From NCBI RefSeq assembly GCF_014197435.1, contig NZ_JACIFP010000001.1, positions 3,968,001-4,032,000 of the forward strand: a DNA stretch of 64,000 nt, given 5' to 3'. This document shows, one piece after another, positions 9,944-18,354 of the stretch (positions within the stretch are counted from its first letter, which is position 1; each line of letters opens with the position of its first letter). Below the pieces are notes generated by a model. That model was not told the origin of the DNA. It searched no databases and worked only from the letters and a program-made list of their open reading frames with translations. The translations under genes were made by a program, and so were the position numbers. Source of the stretch: Gordonia humi (GTDB lineage Bacteria; Actinomycetota; Actinomycetes; Mycobacteriales; Mycobacteriaceae).

Positions 9944-11380
9944 TCAGACCAGGTCCGCCGGTGCGGCGAGGCGGCCGCGGATCGCGGTCGCGGCGGCCAC
10001 TGCGGGCGAGACGAGATGCGTGCGTCCGCCCTTGCCCTGGCGGCCCTCGAAGTTGCGGTTCGACGTCGATGCACAGCGATCGCCCGGCGACAGCTGATCG
10101 GGGTTCATGCCCAGGCACATCGAGCATCCCGCCATCCGCCATTCGGCGCCCGCCGCGGTGAAGATCTCCCCCAGTCCTTCCGACTCGGCCTGTTCCCGGA
10201 CCTTCATCGATCCGGGAACGATCAGCATCCGCATGCCGTCGGCCACCGTGCGGCCGGACAGGACCTCGGCGACGGCGCGCAGATCCTCGATGCGACCGTT
10301 GGTGCACGAGCCGACGAACACCGTGTCGACCTCGACCTCGCGCAGCGGCGTGCCCGGAGTCAGGCCCATGTACTCGATGGCGCGGGCGGCGGCGATCGAC
10401 TCGGTCTCATCGGCGATCTCCGCCGGATCCGGAATCGACGCGCCGAGCGGCAGCCCCTGGCCGGGGTTGGTGCCCCAGGTGACGAACGGCGTCAGCTCGG
10501 ATGCGTTGATGTGCACCTCGCGGTCGAACTCCGCGCCCTCGTCGGTCCGCAGACCGTCCCAGTACTCGACTGCGGCGTCCCAGTCGGCGCCGGACGGCGC
10601 GTGCGGGCGTCCCTTCAGGTATTCATAGGTCGTGGCGTCCGGCGCGATCATGCCCGCGCGGGCACCGGCTTCGATCGACATGTTGCACATGGTCATCCGC
10701 GCTTCCATCGACAGCTTTTCGATGGCCGGACCGCGGTACTCCAGGACGTGGCCCTGGCCTCCGCCGGTGCCGATCTCGGCGATCACGGCCAGGATCAGGT
10801 CCTTGCTCGTGACGCCCGGGGGCAGTTCCCCGTCGACGGTGATGGCCATGGTCTTGAACGGCCGCAGCGACAACGTCTGGGTGGCCATGACGTGCTCCAC
10901 CTCGGAGGTCCCGATGCCCATCGCGAGGGCGCCGAAGGCACCGTGGGTGGAGGTGTGGCTGTCCCCGCAGACGACGGTCATGCCGGGCTGAGTCAGCCCC
11001 AGCTGCGGTCCGACGACGTGCACGATGCCCTGTTCGGCGTCGCCCATCGGGTACAGGCCGACGCCGAACTCCTCGCAGTTGCGCCGCAGCGTCTCGACCT
11101 GCAGTGCCGAGACCTGGTCGGCGATGGGGCTGAAGATGTCGACCGTCGGCACGTTGTGGTCCTCGGTCGCGATGGTCAGATCCGGGCGACGGAGCCGGCG
11201 ACCCGCCATGCGGAGACCGTCGAAGGCCTGCGGACTGGTCACCTCGTGCACGAGATGCAGATCGATGTAGATCAGATCCGGATTCGCATTGCCTTTGGCG
11301 TCCACTTCACCCGGGACGACGACGTGATCGTCCCAGACCTTCTCGGCCAGGGTGCGCGGCTTCGCGTTCTTCTCACTCAT
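9944..11380 (-). CDS. leuC: 3-isopropylmalate dehydratase large subunit
   Basis: This 478-residue aconitase-family subunit carries the 4Fe-4S cluster. Three cluster cysteines are visible, one in VGSCTNG near residue 357 and two in GCSMCLG near 415, and the active-site segment [11 protein letters not shown] is intact. It is divergent from the IclR gene across 77 bp containing a candidate shared operator, matching the leuCD/Rv2989 arrangement where an LtbR/NdgR-type regulator controls leucine genes. Confidence 0.97.
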   Translation of the reverse strand: MSEKNAKPRTLAEKVWDDHVVVPGEVDAKGNANPDLIYIDLHLVHEVTSPQAFDGLRMAGRRLRRPDLTIATEDHNVPTVDIFSPIADQVSALQVETLRRNCEEFGVGLYPMGDAEQGIVHVVGPQLGLTQPGMTVVCGDSHTSTHGAFGALAMGIGTSEVEHVMATQTLSLRPFKTMAITVDGELPPGVTSKDLILAVIAEIGTGGGQGHVLEYRGPAIEKLSMEARMTMCNMSIEAGARAGMIAPDATTYEYLKGRPHAPSGADWDAAVEYWDGLRTDEGAEFDREVHINASELTPFVTWGTNPGQGLPLGASIPDPAEIADETESIAAARAIEYMGLTPGTPLREVEVDTVFVGSCTNGRIEDLRAVAEVLSGRTVADGMRMLIVPGSMKVREQAESEGLGEIFTAAGAEWRMAGCSMCLGMNPDQLSPGDRCASTSNRNFEGRQGKGGRTHLVSPAVAAATAIRGRLAAPADLV

Positions 11381-11418
11381 GAGCCACTCGGTTCTTTCCC
11401 TCGGCGGGTCGCCCCACC

Positions 11419-11452
11419 GATACTTGATCTCAGTATTTGGACAGTTAGTATC
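11419..11452. promoter_or_regulatory. Shared leuC/IclR control region
   Basis: An inverted repeat GATACT (11419-11424) and AGTATC (11447-11452), with a third AGTATT box at 11432, spans the promoter of the IclR gene: TTGATC (11424-11429), 16-bp spacer, TAGTAT (11446-11451), then 6 nt to ATG. This AT-rich island is the likely IclR operator for both directions. Confidence 0.5.
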
Positions 11453-11457
11453 GTCCT

Positions 11458-12159
11458 ATGGGAAAGGATAGCGGAATCGGCGTGCTCGACAAATCCGTGG
11501 CGGTCCTGGAGACCGTCTCTGCCGCGCCGCGCAACCTCAACGAGCTGTGCGAAGCCACCGGACTGCCGCGCGCCACCGCACACCGCCTCGCCGTGGGACT
11601 CGAAGTCCACGAACTCCTCACCCGGGACGACGCCGGCCGGTGGGTACCGGGTCCGGCGCTGACTCGCCTGGCCGCGACCGCGCACGACTCCGTACGCGAG
11701 GCCGCTCTGCTGGTGCTTCCCGGGCTGCAGGAGTCCACCGGCGAGTCCGTGCAACTCTATCGTCGCGAGGGGGCGGTGCGCGTGTGCATCGCCGCATCGG
11801 AACCGCCGACAGGTCTGCGCGACACGGTGCCCGTCGGCACCCGACTGACCATGACCGCCGGGTCGGCGGCGAAGATCCTCGCCGCGTGGGCCTCCCCCGA
11901 GACGCGCACCATGCTGCTGCTCGACGCCGCGTACTCGGAGCGGACACTCGCCGACATCCGGCGACGGGGATGGGCGCACAGCGTGTCCGAACGAGTGGAG
12001 GGCGTGGCCAGCGCCAGCGCTCCGGTGTTCGATGCGGCGGGCGATGTGATCGCCGCGGTATCGATCTCCGGCCCGATCGGACGGCTCGGCCGCCGACCAG
12101 GCGAGAAGTACGCCGAGGCACTGGTCTCCGCCGCATCGGCGATCACAGCGCGCCTGTAG
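11458..12159 (+). CDS. IclR-family regulator of leucine genes (LtbR/NdgR-like)
   Basis: This 233-residue protein has an N-terminal winged helix (residues about 8-60, LNELCEATGLPRATAHRLA as the recognition helix region) followed by an IclR effector domain. Position and length match Rv2989 and the LtbR/NdgR regulators that control leuCD and leuB in corynebacteria and Streptomyces. Its promoter is leaderless (TAGTAT 6 nt before ATG). Regulation of leuCD is inferred from the divergent arrangement and the dyad between the genes. Confidence 0.88.
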   Translation: MGKDSGIGVLDKSVAVLETVSAAPRNLNELCEATGLPRATAHRLAVGLEVHELLTRDDAGRWVPGPALTRLAATAHDSVREAALLVLPGLQESTGESVQLYRREGAVRVCIAASEPPTGLRDTVPVGTRLTMTAGSAAKILAAWASPETRTMLLLDAAYSERTLADIRRRGWAHSVSERVEGVASASAPVFDAAGDVIAAVSISGPIGRLGRRPGEKYAEALVSAASAITARL

Positions 12160-12207
12160 GGGACGAAACCATCCCGTGCCGACGGAAGTCTGGTTACGTT
12201 CACTCTC

Positions 12208-12708
12208 ATGGGAACCAACCAGAGAAGCCAGATCGTCATGTCCGACGACGAGATCACGACATTCGTCGCCGAGCACCGCACGGCGACGTTCGCCACCTAC
12301 GGCCGAGACGGCATCCACCTGGTCGCGATGTGGTACGCCGTGCTCGACGGCGAGATCTGGATCGAGACCAAGGTCAAATCGCAGAAGGTCGTCAACCTGC
12401 GACGAGACCCGCGCGTCACCGTCTCGATCGAGGACGGACTCACCTACGACGCGTTGCGCGGCGTCAGCATCACCGGCCGCGCCGAGATCCACGACGACCC
12501 CGACTCGTGTCTGCGTGTCGGCATCGGCATCTGGGAGCGGTACAACGGGCCGTACACCGACGATCTGCGTCCCGCCGTGGACGCGATGATGAACAAGCGC
12601 GTCGCGGTCCGGGTGGTCGCCGACCGGGTCCGCTCATGGGACCACCGGAAGCTGGGACTGCCCGCGATGCCGGTGGCCGGATCGACCGCGAAGCACCTGG
12701 GCCCCTGA
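12208..12708 (+). CDS. PPOX-fold flavin/deazaflavin-binding protein (Rv2991-like)
   Basis: This 166-residue split-beta-barrel protein of the pyridoxamine 5'-phosphate-oxidase superfamily has the core motifs ATFATYGRDGIHLVAMWY, SQKVVNLRRDPRVTV and VRSWDHRKLG. The short F420/FMN-binding class is more likely than a true PNPOx. The substrate is unknown. It sits at the place of Rv2991, downstream of the IclR gene and in the same direction. Confidence 0.8.
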   Translation: MGTNQRSQIVMSDDEITTFVAEHRTATFATYGRDGIHLVAMWYAVLDGEIWIETKVKSQKVVNLRRDPRVTVSIEDGLTYDALRGVSITGRAEIHDDPDSCLRVGIGIWERYNGPYTDDLRPAVDAMMNKRVAVRVVADRVRSWDHRKLGLPAMPVAGSTAKHLGP

Positions 12709-12760
12709 CCGGCCCTGTCGTCCGCCGCATGCCGGCCGCCTCGACGGGATCGAGGTTCCG

Positions 12761-13462
12761 CTACGGACTCCGGTGCCGTGCGACGTCCTCCAGGATGAAC
12801 CGCACCATGGCGTCGAGGCCGAACTCGAACTCGGCGTCCGAGTCGAGGACGGCGATGTCGGGGGCCGCCGACGCGACGACGGGCAGCCCGGATCCCGCGA
12901 GGGCCTGAGCCCATCGGTCCGCCTGCCCGTCGACGGCGTCACCGGCGAGGATCATCTCCGACTCCCGCAGGATGGTCCCGACGAGCGTGGCCATCACCAG
13001 CCGCAGCAGGTGGACGGCCTGCACGGGGTCGTATCCGGCGTCCACGAGCAGCGACAACGCCACTTCGAGCGGCACCAGGCTCGCGAGCGAGCGCGGCTGG
13101 CGCGTCAGCACCAGGCTCGTGGCCTGCGGATGCCGCAGTGCGTGCCGACGAAACGCGCGGGCGAACGCGCGCAGGTCGGCATCGAGCTCCCCCGTGGGCT
13201 CCGGCACCGGAACCGTCGAGAGGATGTGGTCGGCGACGGCGACCAACAGATCGTCCTTGCCGTCGATGTAGTGGTACAGACTCTTCGAATCGACGCCCAG
13301 GCGCCGAGCCACCGACCGGACACTCAACCCGTGGACGCCGACCTCGGCGATCTCGTCGAGTGCCGAGGCGACGATGGCGTCGACCGAGAGCACCGCGGCG
13401 CCTTTACGGGGCCGCCCGCGCGGCGGCCGCGTCGGCCGGTCTCCGTCCGTCGTGCTCGTCAT
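12761..13462 (-). CDS. TetR/AcrR-family regulator (TetR_C-like)
   Basis: This 233-residue protein has an HTH at about residues 22-65 (SVRSVARRLGVDSKSLYHYI) and a TetR/TcR-type ligand domain with several His. ATG 13462 is chosen; the open frame continues to 13498, which would add 12 residues. It is divergent from the P450 gene over about 95 bp containing two related 19-bp operator-like palindromes, so it probably represses the P450 gene and itself. The pair is absent from the M. tuberculosis order. Confidence 0.85.
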   Translation of the reverse strand: MTSTTDGDRPTRPPRGRPRKGAAVLSVDAIVASALDEIAEVGVHGLSVRSVARRLGVDSKSLYHYIDGKDDLLVAVADHILSTVPVPEPTGELDADLRAFARAFRRHALRHPQATSLVLTRQPRSLASLVPLEVALSLLVDAGYDPVQAVHLLRLVMATLVGTILRESEMILAGDAVDGQADRWAQALAGSGLPVVASAAPDIAVLDSDAEFEFGLDAMVRFILEDVARHRSP

Positions 13463-13488
13463 AGCCACATGATGGCAGCACCCTTGCC

Positions 13489-13507
13489 AATCCCCCAACA
13501 GGGGTAT
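13489..13507. promoter_or_regulatory. Candidate TetR operator 1
   Basis: AATCCCC-N5-GGGGTAT. The left arm is identical to that of operator 2, and the two sites start 31 bp apart, about three helical turns. It overlaps an 8-bp GGTATACC palindrome on its right side. Confidence 0.45.
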
Positions 13508-13519
13508 ACCGTCGCAGAA

Positions 13520-13538
13520 AATCCCCTACTGCGGGATT
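13520..13538. promoter_or_regulatory. Candidate TetR operator 2
   Basis: AATCCCC-N5-CGGGATT is a dyad matching at 6 of 7 positions. It ends 18 bp before the P450 start, where a bound repressor would block transcription or elongation. Confidence 0.5.
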
Positions 13539-13556
13539 AATCGTGAGGAGGTCGCC

Positions 13557-14846
13557 GTGCGCAAGCAGTTCGCCCAACGAATCCGATGGACCATCGACCA
13601 TGCACTGCCGACCGTCGGCACGCGTCTCGGCGCCCGCCGCGGCGACCCGCTGGCTCGCGTCGTGGTCGCCACCGCCTCCGACGGCGACATGGGTCCACTG
13701 CTGCGCGAGATCCGATCCGACGGCCCGATCTCGTTCGGCCGAGTCGGCGCCGTCACCGTCGACCACGCCGCGGTGAAGGCGATCCTGTCGACCGACGACT
13801 TCATCGTCGCCCGATTCGGCCACGACGAGTCCCTCCTCGGACGGATCGGGACCTGGGCGGCCCGCGGGCAGCTGCATCCGATGGAGCCGCCGTCACTGCT
13901 GGTGAGCAATCCGCCCGAGCACACCCGCTACCGCAAGCTCGTGACCCGGGTGTTCACCGCCCGGGCGGTCGAGCGACTGCGCGGTCAGGTCACCGCGATC
14001 GCCGGAGACCTTCTCGACTCCCTCGATCCGAGCGACCCCGTCGATCTGGTGCGGCAGTACTCCGGCCTGCTTCCGGTCACCGTGATCAGTGCGATCCTCG
14101 GCGTGCCCGCCGACGAACGCGACCGAGTCCTCGCATTCGGTGAGGCCGCCGCCCCGAGTCTGGACATGGGCCTGTCGTGGGCGCGCTTCCGCTCCGTGGA
14201 GGACACTCTCGCCGAGTTCGGCGAATGGCTCGGCGAGCATCTGCGGCGGCTGGCCGACCATCCGGGCGACGATCTGCTCAGTCGGCTCGTCGAAGCTCGC
14301 GACGAGGGTGTCGGGCTGTCCGAGCGCGAACTGCGCGCGACGGCCGGACTGGTCTTGGCCGCGGGGTTCGAGACGACCGTCAACCTGCTGAGCAACGGCA
14401 CAGCACTGCTATCCGAGCACCCCGATCAGTTGGCGGCGCTGCGTCACGGCGGCGCCGACTGGTCGAACGCCGTCGACGAGGTCCTGCGCTTCGATCCGCC
14501 CGTACTGCTCACCGCCCGTCAGGCCGCCGTCGACACCGAGGTCGTCGGCGTACCGGTGCGCGAGGGCCAGCGCATTCTGACGGTCCTCGCCGGCGCCAAC
14601 CGCGACCCGCAGGTGTTCGACGATCCCGACACCTTCGACGTGGCTCGCCCGAACGCGTCGGCGCACGTGTCGTTCGGCGCGGGCCGACACCACTGCCTCG
14701 GAGCGTCTCTGGCCCGCATGGAGGGCGCGATCGGGCTTCAATCCCTGTTCGAACGGTTCCCCGACCTGGCGCTCGACGACGGCGCTCACCGACGAGAGAC
14801 GCGCATCCTCCGCGGCTACGAGAAGCTGCCCGTGGTGCTGGGCTGA
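13557..14846 (+). CDS. Cytochrome P450
   Basis: This 429-residue soluble bacterial P450 is complete by motifs: I-helix AAGFETT near residue 267 (Glu in the Asp/Glu position), K-helix EVLR near 305, and the heme loop FGAGRHHCLG near 370-380 with the axial Cys. The start is GTG 13557 behind GAGGAG. No ferredoxin or reductase gene is adjacent, so electrons come from elsewhere. The substrate is unknown; control by a TetR protein suggests induction by a lipophilic substrate. Confidence 0.93.
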   Translation: MRKQFAQRIRWTIDHALPTVGTRLGARRGDPLARVVVATASDGDMGPLLREIRSDGPISFGRVGAVTVDHAAVKAILSTDDFIVARFGHDESLLGRIGTWAARGQLHPMEPPSLLVSNPPEHTRYRKLVTRVFTARAVERLRGQVTAIAGDLLDSLDPSDPVDLVRQYSGLLPVTVISAILGVPADERDRVLAFGEAAAPSLDMGLSWARFRSVEDTLAEFGEWLGEHLRRLADHPGDDLLSRLVEARDEGVGLSERELRATAGLVLAAGFETTVNLLSNGTALLSEHPDQLAALRHGGADWSNAVDEVLRFDPPVLLTARQAAVDTEVVGVPVREGQRILTVLAGANRDPQVFDDPDTFDVARPNASAHVSFGAGRHHCLGASLARMEGAIGLQSLFERFPDLALDDGAHRRETRILRGYEKLPVVLG

Positions 14847-14872
14847 TCGAGCACTGCGGGCAGCGCACACAG

Positions 14873-14915
14873 TTCGAGCGGAGTCGAGAACACATGTTCT
14901 CCGACTCCGCTCGAA
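14873..14915. terminator. Long palindrome after the P450 gene
   Basis: Arms of 20 and 21 nt (14873-14892, 14895-14915) pair perfectly except for one bulged G, with only 2 nt between them. It lies between the P450 stop and the 3' end of tRNA-Glu, so it can stop transcription from both sides. It contains TCGAGCGGAGTC and its complement, shared with the hairpin at 525-561. Confidence 0.6.
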
Positions 14916-14927
14916 CCGCAGAGGATG

Positions 14928-15000
14928 TAGCCCCGACGGGATTCGAACCCGCGCTACCGCCTTGAGAGGGCGGCGTCCTAGGCCGCTAGACGACGGGGCC
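14928..15000 (-). tRNA. tRNA-Glu (anticodon CTC), copy 1
   Basis: This 73-nt cloverleaf has acceptor GGCCCCG paired with CGGGGCU plus discriminator A, anticodon stem CCGCC/GGCGG with loop CUCUCAA, and T-loop GUUCGAAUC. No CCA is encoded. It is identical to copy 2, lying 82 bp downstream of it on the same strand. Confidence 0.95.
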
Positions 15001-15031
15001 CTAAGACAACTATCCGATTGTACTTCATCTT

Positions 15032-15077
15032 CAGAGACCGCAAGTCCGCACCGTGAAGTGCGGACTTGCATTCTCTG
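15032..15077. repeat. Strong hairpin between the two tRNA-Glu genes
   Basis: A perfect 12-bp stem (15040-15051 with 15058-15069), 6-nt loop, and outer CAGAG/CTCTG arms after a 3-nt internal loop. It fills most of the 81-bp spacer between two identical tRNAs. It could be a processing signal for a dimeric tRNA transcript or a terminator; there is no U-run. Confidence 0.6.
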
Positions 15078-15081
15078 AAAG

Positions 15082-15154
15082 TAGCCCCGACGGGATTCGA
15101 ACCCGCGCTACCGCCTTGAGAGGGCGGCGTCCTAGGCCGCTAGACGACGGGGCC
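15082..15154 (-). tRNA. tRNA-Glu (anticodon CTC), copy 2
   Basis: Identical in all 73 positions to the copy at 14928-15000. It is probably co-transcribed with copy 1 and with the upstream tRNA-Gln. Confidence 0.95.
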
Positions 15155-15199
15155 CTAGAACAACGTTCGTTGTAAAGCGACTGATCGCTCAGTGCTTCG

Positions 15200-15271
15200 C
15201 TGGGGTACCAGGACTCGAACCTAGAATGGCGGTACCAGAAACCGCTGTGTTGCCAATTACACCATACCCCA
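15200..15271 (-). tRNA. tRNA-Gln (anticodon CTG)
   Basis: 72 nt with acceptor UGGGGUA/UACCCCA, discriminator G, anticodon stem GCGGU/ACCGC with loop UUCUGGU, and T-loop GUUCGAGUC. It lies 46 bp upstream of tRNA-Glu copy 2 and downstream of gltX on the same strand. Confidence 0.94.
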
Positions 15272-15374
15272 AGGGATTTCAGCCCGTTCTGCGTCGGTCT
15301 CGATCGTCGACCACCGCTTTCCCGGCCGACGAGAACATTACCGCAACCCCCACCCTAAAATGCAAATCGTCTGG

Positions 15375-16859
15375 TCAGGACTGATTCCCGGCAACTCCCC
15401 GAGCCATCCGCAAGCGCGCGAGGCTCTTCTCACGTCCGAGAAGCTCCATCGACTCGTAGAGCGGCGGACTCACCGCCGCGCCGGTCACCCCCACCCGGAC
15501 CGGGCCGAACGCCTTGCGCGGCTTGAGCTCGAGCCCGTCGACGAGAGCGGACTTGAGCGCCTCCTCCAGCGTCGGAGTGTCCCAGACCTCGACCGCCTCG
15601 CATGCGACGATCGCGGCATCGAGAACGGGCACCGCGTCGCCGCCGAGATTCTTGGCCGCCGACTTCTCATCGAAGGTGAAATCGGCGTCGTCGACGTACA
15701 GGAACTCGATGAGCCCCCAGGCGTCGCCGAGGACCTGGATGCGCGTCTGCACGAGGTCCGCCACGACGGCGAACCGCTTCTCATCGATCGGCTCGACGAG
15801 GTCGCCGCGCGCCACGAGGAACGCGCGCAGGCGGGCCGCGAAGTCGGCGGGCTCCAGGCGCCGCAGATGCTCGGCGTTGATCGAATCGGCCTTCTTCTGG
15901 TCGAAGCGCGCCGGGTTGGAGTTGACATTGCGGACGTCGAACGCCGCGATCATCTCGTCCAGCGTGAAGATGTCCTCGTCGCCGGAGAACCCCCACCCGA
16001 GCAGCGCCAGGTAGTTCAGCAGGCCCTCGGGGATGAAGCCGCGGTCGCGGTGATGGAACAGGCTCGACTGCGGATCACGCTTGGAGAGCTTCTTGTTGCC
16101 CTCGCCCATCACGAACGGGAGATGCGCGAACTCGGGCACCGCGTCGGCGACCCCGATCTCGATGAGCGCCTGATACAGCGCGATCTGCCGCGGCGTCGAC
16201 GACAGGAGGTCCTCGCCGCGAAGCACGTGCGTGATCTTCATCATCGCGTCGTCGACCGGGTTCACCAGCGTGTAGAGCGGCTGACCGTTGGCGCGAGTGA
16301 GCGCGAAGTCGGGAACGGTGCCCGCCTTGATGGTCGTGGTGCCGCGAACCAGGTCGTCCCAGGCGATGTCCTCGTCGGGCATCCGCAGGCGCACGACCGG
16401 ATCCCGCCCCTCGGAGCGGTACGCCTCACGCTGCTCAGCCGTGAGGTCGCGGTCGAAGTTGTCGTAGCCGAGCTTCGGATCGCGGCCCGCCGCCTTGTGT
16501 CGCGCCTCGACCTCGTCGGGTGTGGAGAACGCCTCATAGGCCAGACCCGCCTCGAGGAGCCGTGCGACGACGTCGAGGTGGATCTGCTTGCGCTCGGACT
16601 GCCGGTACGGACCGTACGGACCGCCGACCTCGGGCCCCTCGTCCCACTCCAGGCCGAGCCAGCGCAGGGCGTCAAGAATGGCGTCGTACGACTCCTGAGT
16701 GTCCCGGGCGGCGTCGGTGTCCTCGATACGGAACACGAAGGTCCCGCCGGTGTGGCGAGCCTGAGCGAAGTTGAAGAGGGCCGTCCGCACGAGGCCGACG
16801 TGCGGAGTCCCGGTGGGCGACGGACAGAAGCGGACGCGGACGTTGTCAGCACTGGTCAT
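15375..16859 (-). CDS. gltX: Glutamyl-tRNA synthetase
   Basis: This 494-residue class I aminoacyl-tRNA synthetase has the HIGH-type motif in [10 protein letters not shown] (residues 13-22) and the KMSKS-type motif KLSKR near residue 250. Actinobacteria lack GlnRS, so GluRS with GatCAB supplies Gln-tRNA, and those genes are also in this window. The open frame antisense to it is a shadow. It sits upstream of tRNA-Gln and the two tRNA-Glu genes on the same strand. Confidence 0.97.
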   Translation of the reverse strand: MTSADNVRVRFCPSPTGTPHVGLVRTALFNFAQARHTGGTFVFRIEDTDAARDTQESYDAILDALRWLGLEWDEGPEVGGPYGPYRQSERKQIHLDVVARLLEAGLAYEAFSTPDEVEARHKAAGRDPKLGYDNFDRDLTAEQREAYRSEGRDPVVRLRMPDEDIAWDDLVRGTTTIKAGTVPDFALTRANGQPLYTLVNPVDDAMMKITHVLRGEDLLSSTPRQIALYQALIEIGVADAVPEFAHLPFVMGEGNKKLSKRDPQSSLFHHRDRGFIPEGLLNYLALLGWGFSGDEDIFTLDEMIAAFDVRNVNSNPARFDQKKADSINAEHLRRLEPADFAARLRAFLVARGDLVEPIDEKRFAVVADLVQTRIQVLGDAWGLIEFLYVDDADFTFDEKSAAKNLGGDAVPVLDAAIVACEAVEVWDTPTLEEALKSALVDGLELKPRKAFGPVRVGVTGAAVSPPLYESMELLGREKSLARLRMARGVAGNQS

Positions 16860-16913
16860 GCAGGTCAGCCTATGTCATCGAGCGTCGACGGCGACGACCA
16901 GGTCGTACGGGCA

Positions 16914-16943
16914 TTGACTTGATTGTTCTAGTTGAAATAGAAT
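16914..16943 (+). promoter_or_regulatory. Promoter and likely autoregulatory operator of the GntR gene
   Basis: TTGACT (16914-16919), 18-bp spacer, TAGAAT (16938-16943). The -10 overlaps an inverted repeat TTCTA-N7-TAGAA (16926-16942), which fits autorepression by the GntR protein. The GTG start lies 7 nt after the -10, so the mRNA is leaderless. Confidence 0.6.
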
Positions 16944-16950
16944 TACTATC

Positions 16951-17310
16951 GTGCTCGTCAACATCGATCCCGCCAGCGATCGGCCAATCTTCCATCAGAT
17001 CGCCGACAGCGTCCGCTCGGACGTCGCCGCGGGCCGTTCGCGGGCGGGCGACCGACTCCCCTCGGCCCGCGAACTCGCCGCAGCCCTCGACGTCAACGTC
17101 CACACCGTCCTGCACGCCTACCAGGACCTCCGCGACGAGGGCCTCGTCGAACTCCGACGAGGTCGCGGCGCCGTCCTGACCGACGCGGCGCGCGCTCTGT
17201 CGACCATCCACGACGACATCGCCGCGCTCGCCGCCAAGGCGACCGCGGCCGGTCTGCATCCGGAAACCCTGTCCGCACTCGTGAAGGAGGCATCCCGTGC
17301 CGTCCAATGA
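16951..17310 (+). CDS. GntR-family regulator, YtrA subfamily
   Basis: This 119-residue protein has a winged helix (residues about 10-75, motifs PIFHQIADSVRSDVAAG and LPSARELAAALDVNVHTVLHAY) and only a short C-terminal helix, the YtrA hallmark. Such proteins usually repress a downstream membrane-protein operon. GTG 16951 is the start, on a leaderless transcript. It overlaps the next gene by 14 bp, so the two are an operon. Confidence 0.9.
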   Translation: MLVNIDPASDRPIFHQIADSVRSDVAAGRSRAGDRLPSARELAAALDVNVHTVLHAYQDLRDEGLVELRRGRGAVLTDAARALSTIHDDIAALAAKATAAGLHPETLSALVKEASRAVQ

Positions 17311-18289
17311 ACCCTCTCCCCACCGCCGACGCCTGACCTACATCGCGGTCGGCTTCGTCGCCCCGATCGTCGTCACCCTCGTCGCCGTTCTTGTCGAGGC
17401 GTTCGCCGTGGGCGACCTGCCGGACCGGATCGCGGTGCACTGGAACGCCTCCGGCGAGGCCGACGGGTGGGGTTCGCCGTGGGTGATCGTCGCCCTCACC
17501 GTGATCCTCGGACTGTCCGCCGCCGCGCTCTCCACGGTCAACTACCGACAGTTGACCGACGGAGCGCCCGGCGGGACGTTCCGGTGGGTGTCGACGACCG
17601 CCGCAGCGACGGCGACGGGCACCGGCGTGATCCTCGCGGGCATCATGGTGACGCAGGCCGACGGCGATTCGACGTCCCCGACGGCCCTGATCGGAGTCGC
17701 GGTCGCCGCCGCCGTCGTGGTCGGTGCGATCGGCTGGTTCGTCCAACCGACGGATCCTCCGACCGGATCGGGCCGTCACCCCGAAGCGATGGGGCTGGCA
17801 CCCGGCGGACGCGCCGTGTGGCTGCACACCGAGACCACGTCTCGGTTCATCCTGATCGCGGGTGCCGCCGCGGTCGTGTTCGCTTCCGTCATCGGCCTGC
17901 TCACCGCGATGAACGGCGGCTCGACCGCCTCGCTGTGGGCGGCCGTCGCGATCATCGTGATCATCCTGGTCGCGATGTCGACCGTCGTCGGGTACCACGT
18001 CCGCATCGATTCGTCCGGACTTCGCGTCCGGTCGATCGCCGGACTCCCCCGCTGGCACATCGCCGCCGACGAGATCGACGATGTGACGGTGGTCGACGTC
18101 CGCGCGATCGGCGACTTCGGCGGATACGGCGTCCGCTACTCGCGCGGCCGGACGGGCGTGATCCTGCGATCGGGTCCGGCCGTCCAGGTGACCCGCACCG
18201 AAGGCAAGCCGTTCGTCCTCACCCTCGACGACGCCGCCACCGCCGCCGCACTCCTTGCCGCCGTCGCCGCGCGGGCCCGTCGGGGCTGA
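17297..18289 (+). CDS. DUF1648-type multi-spanning membrane protein
   Basis: This 330-residue protein has about six hydrophobic segments and the DUF1648 signature PDRIAVHWNASGEADGWG at residues about 39-56 after the first segment. The C-terminal third (from about residue 230) is a soluble PH-like domain. This organisation is found in proteins paired with YtrA-type GntR regulators. Transport or immunity roles are known for SdpI relatives, but its own function is unknown. Confidence 0.82.
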   Translation: MPSNEPSPHRRRLTYIAVGFVAPIVVTLVAVLVEAFAVGDLPDRIAVHWNASGEADGWGSPWVIVALTVILGLSAAALSTVNYRQLTDGAPGGTFRWVSTTAAATATGTGVILAGIMVTQADGDSTSPTALIGVAVAAAVVVGAIGWFVQPTDPPTGSGRHPEAMGLAPGGRAVWLHTETTSRFILIAGAAAVVFASVIGLLTAMNGGSTASLWAAVAIIVIILVAMSTVVGYHVRIDSSGLRVRSIAGLPRWHIAADEIDDVTVVDVRAIGDFGGYGVRYSRGRTGVILRSGPAVQVTRTEGKPFVLTLDDAATAAALLAAVAARARRG

Positions 18290-18296
18290 CCGGCGC

Positions 18297-18354
18297 TCAG
18301 CCCCGATGCGCGGCGAGGAAGTCGATCAGTCCCGATGCGCTGCGAGGAAGTCGA
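18297..18354. repeat. Two 29-bp tandem copies at the 3' end of the hydrolase gene
   Basis: Two copies (18297-18325 and 18326-18354) differ at 2 of 29 positions. The right-hand copy encodes the last residues (DFLAAHR) and TGA stop of the hydrolase; the left copy lies past the stop and repeats the same coding sequence. Confidence 0.9.

Noticed and set aside
14928..15271. Genomic island inserted at the tRNA cluster
   Set aside because: No integrase, direct repeat of a tRNA end or composition change was seen; the identical tRNA-Glu copies are complete genes.
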